Below are positions 1 through 9,904 of a DNA stretch of 64,000 bases, piece by piece. Position 1 is the stretch's first letter; each line of letters starts with the position of its first letter. Made by a program: the position numbers and the translations under genes. The stretch lies in the NCBI GenBank assembly GCA_946902875.1, contig OX336340.1, positions 24,071,566-24,135,565 of the forward strand. The letters run 5' to 3'. The notes beneath the pieces are model-generated. The model worked only from the letters and a program-made list of their open reading frames with translations, was not told where the DNA came from and searched no databases. The DNA is from Nematopogon swammerdamellus (lineage: Eukaryota; Arthropoda; Insecta; Lepidoptera; Adelidae).

Positions 1-164
1 AAAACTTTCGCAAGAATGCCAATCCGACTTCAAGAAGTTGCCAACGGTTCGGCAGGCCGAAGACTTGGGTCCCGCGGCAGCTTCGAACTTGAGACCAATA
101 TAAAGAAACCTCGGCAAAGTCGCGCGCCGCCGAACAATTACAACACGCGAGCTTTATTACTACT

Positions 165-210
165 TTTTAGGGTTCCGTATCCGTCGTATGGGCCCCTATT
201 TTTTTTTAAG
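165..210 (+). mobile_element. Family C element, 5' end fragment
   Basis: TTTAGGGTTCCGTATCCGTC followed by a mutated second half of the terminal inverted motif (GGGCCCC in place of ACGGAACCC). It matches the left end of the full copy at 36860-37243 and then stops. Non-coding. Confidence 0.6.
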
Positions 211-339
211 TATAATTGAACCTTATAGCCATATTGAAAGATTGCGTATTTAAATACCGAAAGTCAACAGTCACGCAGGCGGAGATCTGCGCTTAGGCAG
301 TTAGAGGGTGGTGCGTAGATCTAAGGCATACGAAAGGCT

Positions 340-384
340 AATTTTTTAACCCCCGACGAAAAAAACGGAGGGGTGTTATAAGTT

Positions 385-423
<39 letters not shown>

Positions 424-612
424 TGTCTGTGGCATCGTAGCAACCAAACGGATGGACCGATTTGAATGCGGTTTTTTTTATTAGAAAGCTTGTTTAATCG
501 GGATGGTTCTTAGCTATGTTTGTAATCAAGTAATAAAGTAATTAAGTAATAAAAAAAATAATTATCTTAAAAAGTGGACCGATTTGCATGCGGTTTTTTT
601 TTAAAAGCTTGA
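340..612 (+). repeat. Dispersed AACCCCCGACG repeat with (GT)n tract
   Basis: The unit starts TTTTTTAACCCCCGACG, has GGAGGGGTGTTATAAG and then a (GT)n microsatellite at about 390-422, and ends GGACCGATTTGAATGCGG. The last motif recurs at about 576, so the end is partly duplicated. An opposite-strand copy with the same order, (CA)n included, lies at 59230-59350. Family clade not recognised. Confidence 0.7.
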
Positions 613-615
613 AAT

Positions 616-843
616 AAAAGTTAAATTACAAATTTAAAAAACCCCCGACTCTTAAAAAGTAAAAAATAATTTCCGTTTACTTACTTAAAGGAGTCGGGGG
701 ACCGCTAAGTAAATTAAATATAAAAACTCAAGAGTTGCGCGGGAATTTACTTAGCGGTCCACCGACTCCTTTAAGTAAGTAAACGGAAATTATTTTTTAC
801 TTTTTAAGAGTCGGGGGTTTTTTAAATTTGTAATTTAACTTTT
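616..843. repeat. 228-bp foldback with 100-bp arms
   Basis: Arms 616-715 and 744-843 are reverse complements with one mismatch by eye, around a 28-nt loop. The stem carries ACCCCCGACTC near its base, echoing the AACCCCCGAC end of the adjacent repeat, so it may have arisen by inverted duplication of that end. It could equally be a foldback MITE. No coding capacity. Confidence 0.85.
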
Positions 844-929
844 TAATCAAATAATCTTACAAATACACATATTATAATTCTTATTCCTGGAAATAAATAA
901 AAAATTTTATTTTTTAACAATCTAACTTA

Positions 930-1065
930 GGCCCACTTGCACCAACACGAATTTAACGATATAAACCAGTTTAACTCGTTAAGCTAGTACCCGTTGACTG
1001 TGGGAACCGCGTTTAAATCCATAACTCGCTACTTAACTCTAAATTCGTGTTGGCGCAATTGGGCC
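930..1065. mobile_element. PIF/Harbinger-like MITE (GGCCCACTTGC ends)
   Basis: 136-bp element with inverted ends GGCCCACTTGCACCAACACG and CGTGTTGGCGCAATTGGGCC, flanked on both sides by TTA. A second copy with the same ends and the same TTA flanks is at 8891-9035. TTA/TAA target duplications are typical of PIF/Harbinger; the superfamily call rests on that and the terminal repeats. No transposase inside. Confidence 0.8.
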
Positions 1066-1227
1066 TTAATATAGGCGAACAGCTAAAGCTTACTAAAATT
1101 AAGTAACTTAAAAATTAACTGGATGAACGCTGATCCCACGGTCAAAAATGGTATAATTAGTAAAATCGCTATTACCGAGAACTTGTCTTAGTTTCCGCAT
1201 AACTTTGCTGTAGTCACCTGAAAGAAG

Positions 1228-1572
1228 ACCTACGCCGTATGTCTGTCTGTCTGTCTGTATGTCTGTTTGTCCGAGGGCTTATATCTCTTGAACCGTAAAG
1301 TTTCATGTATTATTATGATGCCTATATAACAACAAATAATAAAAATAAGAAAAAGTAAAAAAAATTCATGGGGGTCCCCATACAGAAACTAAAAGGTGTA
1401 TGCGCGCCATCTACCGAAAACATCATGAAGCATTTTAACTAATCATGACTTTTAACTAATATGAAGCATTTCATAAAACACGCCATAGGATGGCGTGAGT
1501 GACGCTGACCATGATATGGCGATACGGAACCCTCGGTGCGCAAGTTTGACTCGCACTTGGCCTTTTTTTAAT
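1228..1572 (+). mobile_element. Family C element, 5'-truncated
   Basis: Contains in order the (GTCT)n tract, TATCTCTTGAACCGTAA, the ATAACAACAAATAATAAAAA box, GGGGGTCCCCATACA, GCGCGCCATCTACCG, GGCGTGAGTGACGCTGACC, and the hairpin end ACGGAACCCTCGG...ACTCGCACTTGGCC. The GGTTCCGTA start is missing. An internal duplication of TTTTAACTAAT is visible near 1435-1460. Confidence 0.75.
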
Positions 1573-1689
1573 TCCTTCTAGGGAGCTACCTAACTCATTT
1601 CGTTCATTAGGTAATAAGTTAAATGGCCTGTTTTTAAGGTGATTGACCATTTGTATATAGAAGTGAGAATTTTGAAGTCGCGACATGTA

Positions 1690-1800
1690 CAGCACCTTTT
1701 CACCCGTTAAGTGCTAACGGTGGTGCCCATGGACATTTACCTTGCGAGGGTTGCGAATGCCATGCCGGCCTGGCATGTGCCTCCTCTCAACATGTCGGCA
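1690..1800 (-). pseudogene. Family F LINE, 3' end fragment
   Basis: Reverse strand matches the 3' end of the LINE seen best at 62500-62790: the GGCCGGCATGGCATTCGCAA and TGTCCATGGGC blocks are present with changes. Only the last few codons and 3' flank remain. Downstream, to about 1930, no clear homology. Confidence 0.6.
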
Positions 1801-1959
1801 TGCAGGAATAGGAAAACTTTAATCATGGCCGTGTTTGTCGTACTTTCAATAGCATCAGAAGACAAACAGTCAACATTTCAGCATTTAACAACTTTTCCGG
1901 GCATTGGAGAAGGGGATGCCGTCATGAATATTCCAAGATGTGAAATTTTCAAAATATGA

Positions 1960-2820
1960 ATATTCAAAAGTATAAAATTTTGTCGAGTTTTTGTTGGAAA
2001 TCATAACTGCATTTAAATTAACGAGTTGACTTTAAGATATTCTATAAAACATTTTTGAATTGTGTAGGTAGTACAAGAGAGAGAGAGGACATTGGAATTC
2101 GTGCGACGACGAAAGTCGAGCCACTGAAAGCTAGACCGAAACTCGGAAAAGTGATGTGCGCTTTAGCGCCACTTATGCAATATTCCTTTCAACTTATTCC
2201 TTCACAACCTAGCTAACAACCAATACAATGGATCGAATTCAAAATACTCTCATATATGGCGCTCAGGGCAACAAAACGCAGTGCCCAGCCATTTTGGAGC
2301 GTTGCAACTTCCGTTTGTACTCTCGTGACGTTTCCCTTTTTCTTAGTTAGGTCTCCATCCCAAATATGCGTTAAAAAAGCTTCGCTTCAAAAAAGATCTA
2401 ACCAGAACTATTCTAATCAGTGGTTTAACTCTTAGCCTATTTCCGCACACCATATCAACTTGGACCTACCTGAATATAGCACTATTCGAGCACTTTCCTA
2501 AAGTTTTACTTGTAAAATTTTACGAAGGAACCGCATGAATGAGCCAGAAGTTACGACCGGGAGAGAATCCGAGAATAAAGAAAAGTCCTGATTAAACGAT
2601 GAAAAAGTTATAGCTTGGTAATCTGCTTCATTAGTTGGCTGTTGGCGTTCGTAAACAGGTATTCTGGCTGTTACAGTTAGTGGCTACTTTTGTAGTTAGG
2701 GATAATCCAACGAATAACTTTTATTGCTACAGATCTTCTTAAAGATGCTTTCGTTGTTTTTATTTTGCTACATTTTCTTATGAATATGTTTGTAGTATTT
2801 CTACAACTGCATAGTGTGTG
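1960..2820. other. No recognisable feature
   Basis: AT-rich with a short (GA)n run near 2073. Frames are short. I see no repeat family copy, RNA gene or coding signature here. Confidence 0.5.
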
Positions 2821-2825
2821 CATAA

Positions 2826-3225
2826 GCGGCGGGTGGTCGGCGCTGTCTCGGCGCCGGACTCTTGATCTCATGGTCCGACGTTCGAATCCGGTCGACGACG
2901 TGCATCAACGAGTTTTTGTAATTGTAAAATTTAAGCCGATATCTAAAATTGCAGGTGTAGCTGCGTGGCTCGCCATTCGTAAACGATGTAAAACTGTTAG
3001 GGACATTTCCCTTGCCCCTTGCTAGGTGATAGGTTCAACTTGTAGCCAACTGGATCGGTACCATCCTGCTGGGAGAAATATGGCCGCACAGCAGCTCCGG
3101 CTGTGTTCTCCTCTAGTCTTGTATAGCCAGCATCTAACGGGAAATCTCTGATATGGCACTTTTTCGGAGATGATATCGGCTGGTCAGAGCATGTACTTAG
3201 GCTGTTTTGACTCAGTCACTCTTGT
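2826..3225 (+). mobile_element. Family B SINE, nearly full length, diverged
   Basis: The tRNA-like head has a recognisable B box (ACGTTCGAATCCGG) near 2880 but a decayed A box. The body then has CCCTTGCCCCTTGCTAGGTG, TGTAGCCAACTGGATCGG, GTGTTCTCCTCTAGTC and TGACTCAGTCAC. The poly-A end is lost. It is the most diverged of the head-bearing B copies, so probably old. Confidence 0.75.
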
Positions 3226-3984
3226 TAACTCTGTTGAGGCTTCGTGGCTCTGGTTAAATCTAGGACTTGGAAATAATCTGTCCTAGCAGCCTCAATGTTA
3301 CCATTATTTGTATTTTAGTATTATATTATTTTCTAAGCATTATGTTCTCCACTGCACCAGTCTCTTCCAGAGATCGGATCTGCCTCCTTCACCGATGGAC
3401 GACCCAGCCATCTATCCTTCACTTCGAATTTATATTCTGCTAAATCGCCGTTAATTTCATTGTGTGGCGGCGCGAACTGCTTGTTTATTCACACCGCTGC
3501 CACATAATTTAAGCGAAACCCCATCCTTTTAACTAGACGAAGTTCAAAACTAAAAGGTACCGTATCGTCGCTCACTGTAACGACACGTCGTGTGAGCGTT
3601 CCGAAGGTGCCCGGCCAAAATGTCGCAACTGTTGCTCGCTCCGACAACTAAGTCTGAATAGCTCGGCCTGGCTGGGACGAGCCAATGAATCGGCTATAAT
3701 GGCTCAGGATGGTTTCCTATAATAGGTTCTGCTGCGGCTGCTCGCAGTCAGCGAGGGTGACCAACTCTTCCACATCTATATGTTCGTGGCATATATACTG
3801 GACTGGAATAGAGGAATAGAGATGCGCCGAGTCCGTGTATCGATAGGAGACGTGAGCTGGGTTTCCTTGTTCAGTAAGCGGTGTAAATTGTTGCATATTA
3901 TATGGATAGTCAATAAAAAGAAGAAAGCTGTCAAACTGACAGGTAGTGAAATTTATTTCTCTCGCTATAAAATAAAGTTAAAAG
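3226..3984. other. No recognisable repeat; mixed-GC unique sequence
   Basis: Includes a CG-containing stretch at about 3550-3760 with no long open frame. It could be ordinary unique intronic or intergenic DNA. No splice-bounded exon was convincing. Confidence 0.4.
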
Positions 3985-4900
3985 GCTACGAAGGCGGCCT
4001 GCCGGGCCTCCGCTTGATGCGGACTCACCAACAGCAGCGGCGTGAGATCCCGCAGCATGCGGGCGTTACCAGGCCGCAGCCCGGCATCGCAATTCGCAAC
4101 CCCAACATAGCCAGCGACCTCTCATAGCGAGCCTCTCAGCAAGCAGCAACGCAGGAAGACGGCGGCGGACAAGAGCGGCAACTGGTCGCAGTACTGGGGG
4201 AAGACGTCCGGGCACAGGCCAGGCTAACCGCGCAGCCACCAAGTGCAGCCGGCGTGCCTGCAGAGCACCTCGTCGTGCAGTACCGCGTTCTCTTCCCCTA
4301 CACCGGCGACGGTGCCGCCGTGCCCTCCGCTTCTTAACACCGAGACCTGCAGCTTCTTCCACTCCTGCACGCCCACCATCCACGTCCAGCTCGCCTTCAA
4401 AAGAGGACGGCGGACCGTCGACACTGCCCTCGCCACAACATCCACGACGGGGACGGTGTCTGGCACCGGCCGGCTTGGGGCCTTCGGGGTTCCGTACCCC
4501 ACTAAGAGCCCCCGCTGCCGGTGTCACTGTGCACCACCCTCGCGGCGCGCGCATGATGATGGTTCATCGACTTAAAGTGCTGCGCGTCGTCGCTCCGCAG
4601 TAAGTGGATACGGAGCTCTCCGAGATGGGGGTGGTGGTGGCCTACGTGTCTAGTACCACCACCTATCGCTCGAAGCTAGTCTCGCGTCGTCCCGGAGAGA
4701 TCCGTAGCCACGGCCTGCACCCGCCGGCGCGCTTGGGGCTTGTCTCCCGCCGTCGGCGGAATTTTACCGTTTTCTTTTTTTTTTGTTTTTGTCTGTATTA
4801 ATTTTGTATGTATTTTTTAAATTGTATAGATAGAATTAATATAGATATGTAAATAGAATAAGAAAACGTGACAATAAAGAAATACATTTATAATAAAAAA
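3985..4900 (+). pseudogene. Family G LINE, GC-rich 3' end
   Basis: GC-rich degraded ORF remnant to about 4600, then a conserved 3' block: GGAGCTCTCCGAGATGGGGG, CACCACCTATCGCTCGAAG, CCACGGCCTGCACC, then an AT-rich 3' UTR ending GTGACAATAAAGAAATAC. Shorter copies are at 48345-48930 (reverse) and 52045-52255. Copies truncated at varying 5' points with a shared AATAAA-type end are the mark of non-LTR retrotransposition. No intact frame; clade not assigned. Confidence 0.65.
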
Positions 4901-5020
4901 CATCAAAAATAACCATGCGAAATTTCTTGCCGGTTATTCTTCGTGGGTGTAATCGAACCGCATAAAGTTAATTGTAATAAGTTCAAGAGTTATTTTACTA
5001 CAATTTGCAATATAAATTAT

Positions 5021-5274
5021 AAGGTCTTTCAATAGTAGGTAACGCTACGCTAAGGGGTGTATGTGTATCAGATACTGATCACGTTCCAATACCATTTTTT
5101 TTTACGATATAAAAACATACTTATTAAGGTGAAATACGCGCATTTCACGTATTAAATTTGAGGAGTGAGTAGGTTTTTTATATCTTGAAAAAAAAAATTG
5201 GCATGGGAACGTGATCAGTATCTGATACACATACACCCATTAGCGTAAAGTTACCTACTAATGAAAAACCTTAT
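5021..5274. mobile_element. MITE-like foldback with long inverted ends
   Basis: Left block (TAGTAGGTAACGCTACG, GTGTATGTGTATCAGATACT, GATCACGTTCC) and right block (GGAACGTGATCAGTATCTGA, TACACATACACCC, GTTACCTACTA) are inverted copies. The outermost AAGGT/ACCTT also pairs. About 65-bp arms around a roughly 110-bp AT-rich centre. Target duplication not clear, so the superfamily is left open. Confidence 0.8.
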
Positions 5275-5947
5275 ATATACCATACCAATAAACAATATAT
5301 TATACACAAATCTTGAAATAAGATATTTTCCATTTTCAATTTCATTCCAAGTTAATACCTTCGACATAATTCTCGATAAGTGTTTTGATGTTTTTTTTTT
5401 TGTGCACGAAACTATTTGGTCTACAGCAAGAAAACCTTAAAACCTGTCGTGCGTGTTACTTCGGTTGAGTAATTGAGGACTATTGGTTTTAATTAAATTA
5501 TTTCGATATTTTGGAATGTTGGCAAATCAATCCATGGTGTATCGGAGAGGACTTGGACGATGAGTCGCATCTATCTCAGAGCAGCACTATTCAAACGGAG
5601 TGAAGTGAAAATGTCGATCTTTGGATTTCGGCCAACGGAGATTATCGATAGGAGCAGCGTCTACGCCTTGCGCCGTTCCAGTGAGCTAGTGTTCATTGTT
5701 TCCTATACACGCCTCGCGAGCGCATATGTGTGTGTGCTTCGCGTGTGTTTTCAATACTTCGGTTCGGCGCGTGTTGTGTGTATGTGTATGTGTGTGTGCG
5801 GAGGCTACCTGTTGCAGCTAAAACTATTTTATTAGCAGCCCGCGAAGCCGCGGCCATTCTTCATGGAGCTTTTTGTACGAGACTCATATAGTTATGTATG
5901 AACATACGTGTTCGCTCGGGCTATCGGCTTTGCGTTCCATAGTCGGT
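5275..5947. other. Unassigned, with TG-rich tract
   Basis: AT-rich to about 5540, then moderate GC. Short GT/TATG microsatellite-like runs near 5726-5800. A 91-residue frame (5560-5835) crosses the TG tract and ends in Cys/Val repeats coded by it; I do not treat it as a gene. Confidence 0.4.
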
Positions 5948-5993
5948 GCGGGTCGTATCATCGTATCGGCGCGGGTCGTATCATCGTATCGGC
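5948..5993. repeat. Two tandem 23-bp units
   Basis: GCGGGTCGTATCATCGTATC occurs at 5948 and again at 5971, an exact 23-bp tandem duplication in a CG-rich block. Confidence 0.85.
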
Positions 5994-6210
5994 GCGCTCT
6001 TCGGCGGTCGGCGGAGTTAGCAACTTTGTTTGCTTGGGTTTTCGCGGGTTTTTATATGATTTATTTTCATCGCTCTATTGCCTTTCGAGGAAGGCCGAAG
6101 TGTGCGAGGGGCATTTTGGAAATGATTGGTTAGGCCGAGTTTGGATGTGCGGGAAGTTTATCTATTAGTTTTACTTGCCCTAGATATGTTAGATGAGATT
6201 GGGTCTCGCC

Positions 6211-6240
6211 TATAAAAGGGTCGCATAGTTTTTGGTCGTT
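6211..6240 (+). promoter_or_regulatory. Possible TATA-type core promoter
   Basis: TATAAAAGGG at 6211 is a strong TATA match, with TCGTTCG about 25-30 bp downstream resembling an insect initiator. No coding exon follows. It could be the promoter of a decayed LTR element or chance. Confidence 0.3.
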
Positions 6241-6345
6241 CGATTCTTTTATATGCCCAGTTTTTACCCTACTGCCCGAAGCAAAAAGGATGGGGAAATT
6301 AGCGGAACAGTAGTAGGTACGAGTTTATGTTTTGAGCTAATCCTT

Positions 6346-6570
6346 ACCTATAATAAAATCCAACGTCTGCTTTCTGTCTGAGTGTCTGAGTAATATGTCT
6401 GTCTGTCCGCTTATAACTCGAAAACCACTGAACCGATTTTAATAAAAAAAAAATCTACGGATAGCTTGATTCTTCCCATCAACTATATGCTACTTACTAT
6501 CACGCTAAATGGCTTATGAGGTTAGCAGTGAAGTGAAATATGAGAGCGGGCGGAGCCGCGGGCGCAGCTA
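6346..6570 (+). mobile_element. Family E element, full copy
   Basis: Starts TATAATAAAATCCAACGTC, continues with TGTCTGAGTGTCTGAG repeats, CCGCTTATAACTCGAAAACC, CTACGGATAGCTTGATTCTT, and ends GAGCGGGCGGAGCCGCGGGC. Same order at 25060-25308 and, inverted, in the array at 52966-53607. Non-coding; clade unknown. Confidence 0.8.
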
Positions 6571-6689
6571 TTTTATTTATAAGAATCACAATGTTGTTTG
6601 TGCACAAGCAAGGACGAATTTCCTGAATTTTCTGTGTGCCTTTCGGGTTACAGATTACTAATAAAGCTTCTCAGTTTATTAGTAATTAT

Positions 6690-6820
6690 GTAAAGGAAGT
6701 ATGTGCAATCCGGTGTGGGTAGCTGAGTCAAAGGAGCGAGAGCGCATGCTCCAAACTCCGAAGAGCCAATATCACCGCGCCGAGACGGTGCCGTACCAGA
6801 GACTTACCTTTGGATTGCCG
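6690..6820 (-). mobile_element. Family B SINE, 3' fragment
   Basis: Reverse copy of the B tail: GTAGCTGAGTCAAAGGAGC, GAGCGCATGCTCC, CCAATATCACC, then GTGCCGTACCAGAGACTTAC. Head and body are missing. Confidence 0.7.
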
Positions 6821-7084
6821 CATTGGAGAAAACAGCTCAAGCATTAAAAGTAAATTTAAACAAACTTCTCCTTTCCTTACCGAAGTAAATGCAATTTTAT
6901 ATTACATACATATGTTTACTCCCCTTGTCTTACTCTCATGTCATTCAGTTGATTGTTTTGCACAACGGTACAACCGATTAATGTACATAATAAGTAAGTT
7001 TATTATATATATATATATATATATATATGCTTATTAAAGTATTTATGTAGTATTCATATGTAGTTTATCATACATATTTCTTTA
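6821..7084. other. Unassigned DNA with (TA)n tract
   Basis: A (TA)n microsatellite runs from about 7003 to 7028. No other feature seen. Confidence 0.6.
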
Positions 7085-7252
7085 CAGTCTAACACATTGC
7101 CACAAACAATTCTTGTTCGCCTGCGTGTACTTCTCCCACATCCCAAAGGTTAGTTAGAATAGAATGCCTCGCGGCATTAAGCTCGCCTGTTGTACCTAAT
7201 TTTATAAATTGGTGTTCAATAAAGAATATATACAATACAATACAAGTATTTC
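7085..7252 (+). mobile_element. Retroelement 3' end (CAATAAAG type)
   Basis: Contains a small stem ATGCCTCGCGGCAT, then GCTCGCCTGTTGTACC, and ends GTTCAATAAAGAATATATAC followed by (AATAC)n. The layout (stem, AATAAA, simple tail) is that of a LINE or SINE 3' end. A second copy was not found in the window. Confidence 0.45.
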
Positions 7253-7350
7253 ATAACACGCCATAGATGGCGTGAGTGGCGCTAACCATGACATGGCGAT
7301 ACGGAACCCTCGGTGCGCGAGTTCGACTCGCACTTGGCCGGTTTTTTTTC
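7253..7350 (+). mobile_element. Family C element, hairpin-end fragment
   Basis: Runs from ATAGATGGCGTGAGTGGCGC to ACGGAACCCTCGG, GCGCGAGTTCGACTCGC and ACTTGGCCGG. It abuts a C body in the opposite orientation (7351-7770), making a tail-to-body inverted pair. Confidence 0.8.
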
Positions 7351-7770
7351 TTATTATTCTTATTTGTTGTTATATCGGCCATAATAAGAAAATTAAATAA
7401 TAAAAATTTCAACGGGCTACCTATTACGCTTTTTTTTTTTTTATGGAAACTGACACGGTTGGCTACACCACCTACAACATCCGTGATGTCAGCCCATAAC
7501 ACCGGGTGAACTTGGTGCCACGTCAGTGCTTTCCTTCGGTCGTGCCGGCTACACTGAACTGGACGGAAAACACAAACTATTTCGACCGACCTTTCATTCA
7601 GTGCGGTGGTACCAACCCGGGCGGGTTAAACCCTACCACCTAGTAATATAAGAAGGGAGTCATATCCTTTAGTCGCCTTTTACGACATACACGGGGAGAG
7701 ATGCAGTGGGGCTATTCTTCAAGAGATACAGACCTTGGAAAGACACACAGACAGATACGGAACCCTAAAA
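7351..7770 (-). mobile_element. Family C element, reverse, split by a SINE
   Basis: Left part 7351-7428 reads TTGTTATATCGGCCATAATA to CAACGGGCTACCTATTACG. The element resumes at 7718 with TTCAAGAGATACAGACC and finishes ACGGAACCCTAAAA. Joining the two sides restores the order seen at 18804-19125, so an A' SINE inserted into a resident C copy. Confidence 0.8.
7429..7717 (-). mobile_element. Family A' SINE nested in family C
   Basis: Reverse copy with poly-T, ATGGAAACTGACACGGTTGG, the shared A tail and body, then the A' head (CGCCTTTTACGACATACACG, GCAGTGGGGCTATTC). The outermost TACCGTGTGGGG of the head is missing. No clear target duplication, so the insertion may have been trimmed. Confidence 0.85.
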
Positions 7771-8107
7771 AAACAAATATATAATACATTTGACCGGTAC
7801 AACGCATTAATAAGCAAACGGTTCTCCGTCTATATCATTAGAGTAATTGTTTTCCAGAGCTGCTTAACATTCTCCCCGGCAAGTCATCCGCGAGTCATCT
7901 TGGGGCGGTGGTCGGGGGCCGGGGGGTTGGGGGGCGGCGCAAGAATTCGTAATTACCAACGCTGACCGGGGGTTCTTTTTGTTTTGTTATTGTTTGTGCA
8001 AGTTAAACAATTAAGGGGGTAATTTGTGGGATTTGTTCGTATTGACCGATGCTGGAAAAACAATATTCTTACTGTGCGAATACAATCCTCTTTCCAACTT
8101 CATACTG
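7771..8107. other. Unique DNA with G-quadruplex-capable block
   Basis: 7902-7938 holds four or more runs of at least four G on the + strand, followed by a TAATTA homeodomain-type core. Otherwise nothing recognised. Confidence 0.5.
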
Positions 8108-8438
8108 TCAGCCTCGGTAGCTCAGTGGTGCGGTCGGTCGACTGTTATTTATTAAGCAACCCTGGGCGCAGTCAGTACTTGGATTGGTGACCGCTCGGCC
8201 GATGGAGCCTGACCGTGGTTCGGATTTTACGTAAAACTGTAGACTTTCCCTTCTTACTTCTTACCTTACTAGGTGGGAGGGTTTATCCCGCCCGGTTTGG
8301 TATCACCGCACTGAACGAAACGTCGTCGGTTGAAACAGCTATATAAATAGTTAATGTTTTCCGTCCAGTTCATTGTAGCCGACATGAAATGAAGGGAAGC
8401 TGAGCACTGACATGGCACCTAGTTCACCCGGTGTTTTT
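8108..8438 (+). mobile_element. Family A SINE, 3'-truncated
   Basis: Head reads CAGCCTCGGTAGCTCAGTGG (tRNA D-arm / A-box-like), then ATTAAGCAACCCTGGGCGC and AGTACTTGGATTGGTGACCG, a 5S rRNA internal-promoter match. The body then has ACCTTACTAGGTGGGAGGG, CGCCCGGTTTGGTATCACC and TAGTTCACCCGGTGTT. The last third of the tail is replaced by unrelated DNA after 8438. Confidence 0.9.
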
Positions 8439-8683
8439 CCGAATGTGTGCGTGTTTCCCGAATACTTTAACCTGTGTGTCTTCAAACGTCGTATCAGCCG
8501 GTCTAGCAACAGTCCGCAAATCTGCTGAGGGTTCGCGAGGATAGGTGTTTTTGGCTCTGCCAACTGTTCCATTGGTCCCTAGGCTCAGCCAGCATGTTGA
8601 TTTACATTAAAAAGTTAATAAAAAAAAGCGAAATATCATACAGTGCATCTTGCGTTGATACGCGATGCGTGACGTGCACTCAC

Positions 8684-8745
8684 GGCTCAGTGGCTGAGTG
8701 GAGCGGCACGCGATGTGCCGTGCGCGGGTTCGGGCCTTTTTTTTT
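8684..8745 (+). other. tRNA-like Pol III unit with T-run terminator
   Basis: GGCTGAGTGGAGC fits a Pol III A box, and about 25 nt later CGCGGGTTCGGGCC resembles a B box. A (T)9 terminator follows directly. The middle forms a CGGCAC/GTGCCG stem. It lacks a proper acceptor stem, so it is not a functional tRNA. It may be a SINE head or a tRNA pseudogene. Confidence 0.4.
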
Positions 8746-8890
8746 CAGCACATATAAATATTCCAATTGGAAACTAGGAAGGAATATTTTGACGCATCGA
8801 TGATTTTTCTTTTTTTGCGCTTTCCGGTTCGAGATTTTACCTTTTTGCCGCTGACGCGTGCTCAGTAAGCGGGGAGATAAACAGTGCTTA

Positions 8891-9035
8891 GGCCCACTCG
8901 CACCAACACGAGTTTAAAGTTAAGTAGCGAGTTATGGATTTAAACGCGGTTCCCACAGTCAAAGGGTGCTAGCTTAAACTGGTTTAGCGAGTTAAACTGG
9001 TTTATATATTAAATTTGTGTTGGTGCAAGTGGGCC
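8891..9035. mobile_element. PIF/Harbinger-like MITE, second copy
   Basis: 145 bp, ends GGCCCACTCGCACCAACACG and GTGTTGGTGCAAGTGGGCC, flanked by TTA at 8888-8890 and 9036-9038. The interior shares GAGTTATGGATTTAAACGCG with the other copy in inverse orientation. Confidence 0.85.
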
Positions 9036-9117
9036 TTAGAGACGCCGTTTTATATTATAGGTATATTACTTATCTAATGTTGGTGCTACAATGGAAATTA
9101 AAAAATTTCTAAGCAAT

Positions 9118-9402
9118 GTGTAAAACTGGTGTAAAACCGGTGTAAAACTGTAGGTCCCTTCCCTTGCCCCTTACTAGGTGGTAGGCTCAAATTGTAGCCG
9201 ACTGGGTTGGTACCACCGTACTGGATGTAAGATGGCCGCAAGCAACCTCGGTTGTGTTCTCCTCTAGTCCAGTATAGCCAGCAATCCAGGGAAGTCTCCG
9301 GTATGGCACCTACCTTCTGATAGTGATATTGGCTGGTTAGAGCATGTGCTTTGGCCCCTCTGACTCAGCCACCCATACCGGATTACATAAAAAAAAAAAC
9401 TT
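9118..9402 (+). mobile_element. Family B SINE, 5'-truncated
   Basis: Starts in the GTGTAAAAC region (triplicated here), continues through CCCTTGCCCCTTACTAGGTG, GTAGCCGACTGGGTTGG, CCACCGTACTGGATG and CTCCTCTAGTCCAG, and ends CATACCGGATTACATAAAAA. A well-preserved body and tail without the tRNA head. Confidence 0.85.
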
Positions 9403-9689
9403 TAAAGTGAAAAAAAGTTGGAAATGTTTAAATCGAACGGAAAAATCGAAATTAATAAATAAACCCATACGTACCAAAACTGGGAAAAAAACTTGACAGA
9501 CGTGCCCAACCCGCTGACACTTTAGCTTAGCCACCCTGTGTCCAAAATTGACGAGCTTGGTGCGTCTGTCGATAATGTCGACTACTTTGGTGCATCATTT
9601 TCATCACTTTCATCATAGAGACTAGATTTCTTTGAAAATTTCTCGTAATGCTTCCTCTAGGAATTATTTTTATTGTTTTGTTTATTTTA

Positions 9690-9850
9690 TACTAAGAGCG
9701 ACATTATGGTGCCGAGCCACCCATAAGGTGTCTAGCGATGCCCATGGGCATTCGGTCGCATGCGGGGGTTGCGAATGCTATGCCGGCCTGACAGGTGCCC
9801 ATTCACGCCTCTCTTAGAGGACCCGAGACTGTACTTAGGGGGAAATACGG
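9690..9850 (-). pseudogene. Family F LINE, 3' end fragment
   Basis: Reverse-strand copy of the C-terminal block: on the + strand it reads AGCCACCCATAAGGTGTCT, GTTGCGAATGCTATGCCGG, CTGACAGGTGCCCATTCACG. Terminates upstream near the GTACTTGG block. No open frame across it. Confidence 0.75.
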
Positions 9851-9904
9851 GAATAATATAACTCTATTAATTCCCACATGTAAACGCTGCGTGTAGACCC
9901 ACAT

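Noticed and set aside
2826..2900. Functional tRNA gene
   Set aside because: B box present, but the A box is decayed, no acceptor stem pairs, and it continues into a SINE body.
4066..4554. 162-residue reverse frame
   Set aside because: Arg/Ala-rich antisense frame over a GC-rich LINE remnant; competing frames of similar length exist on both strands.
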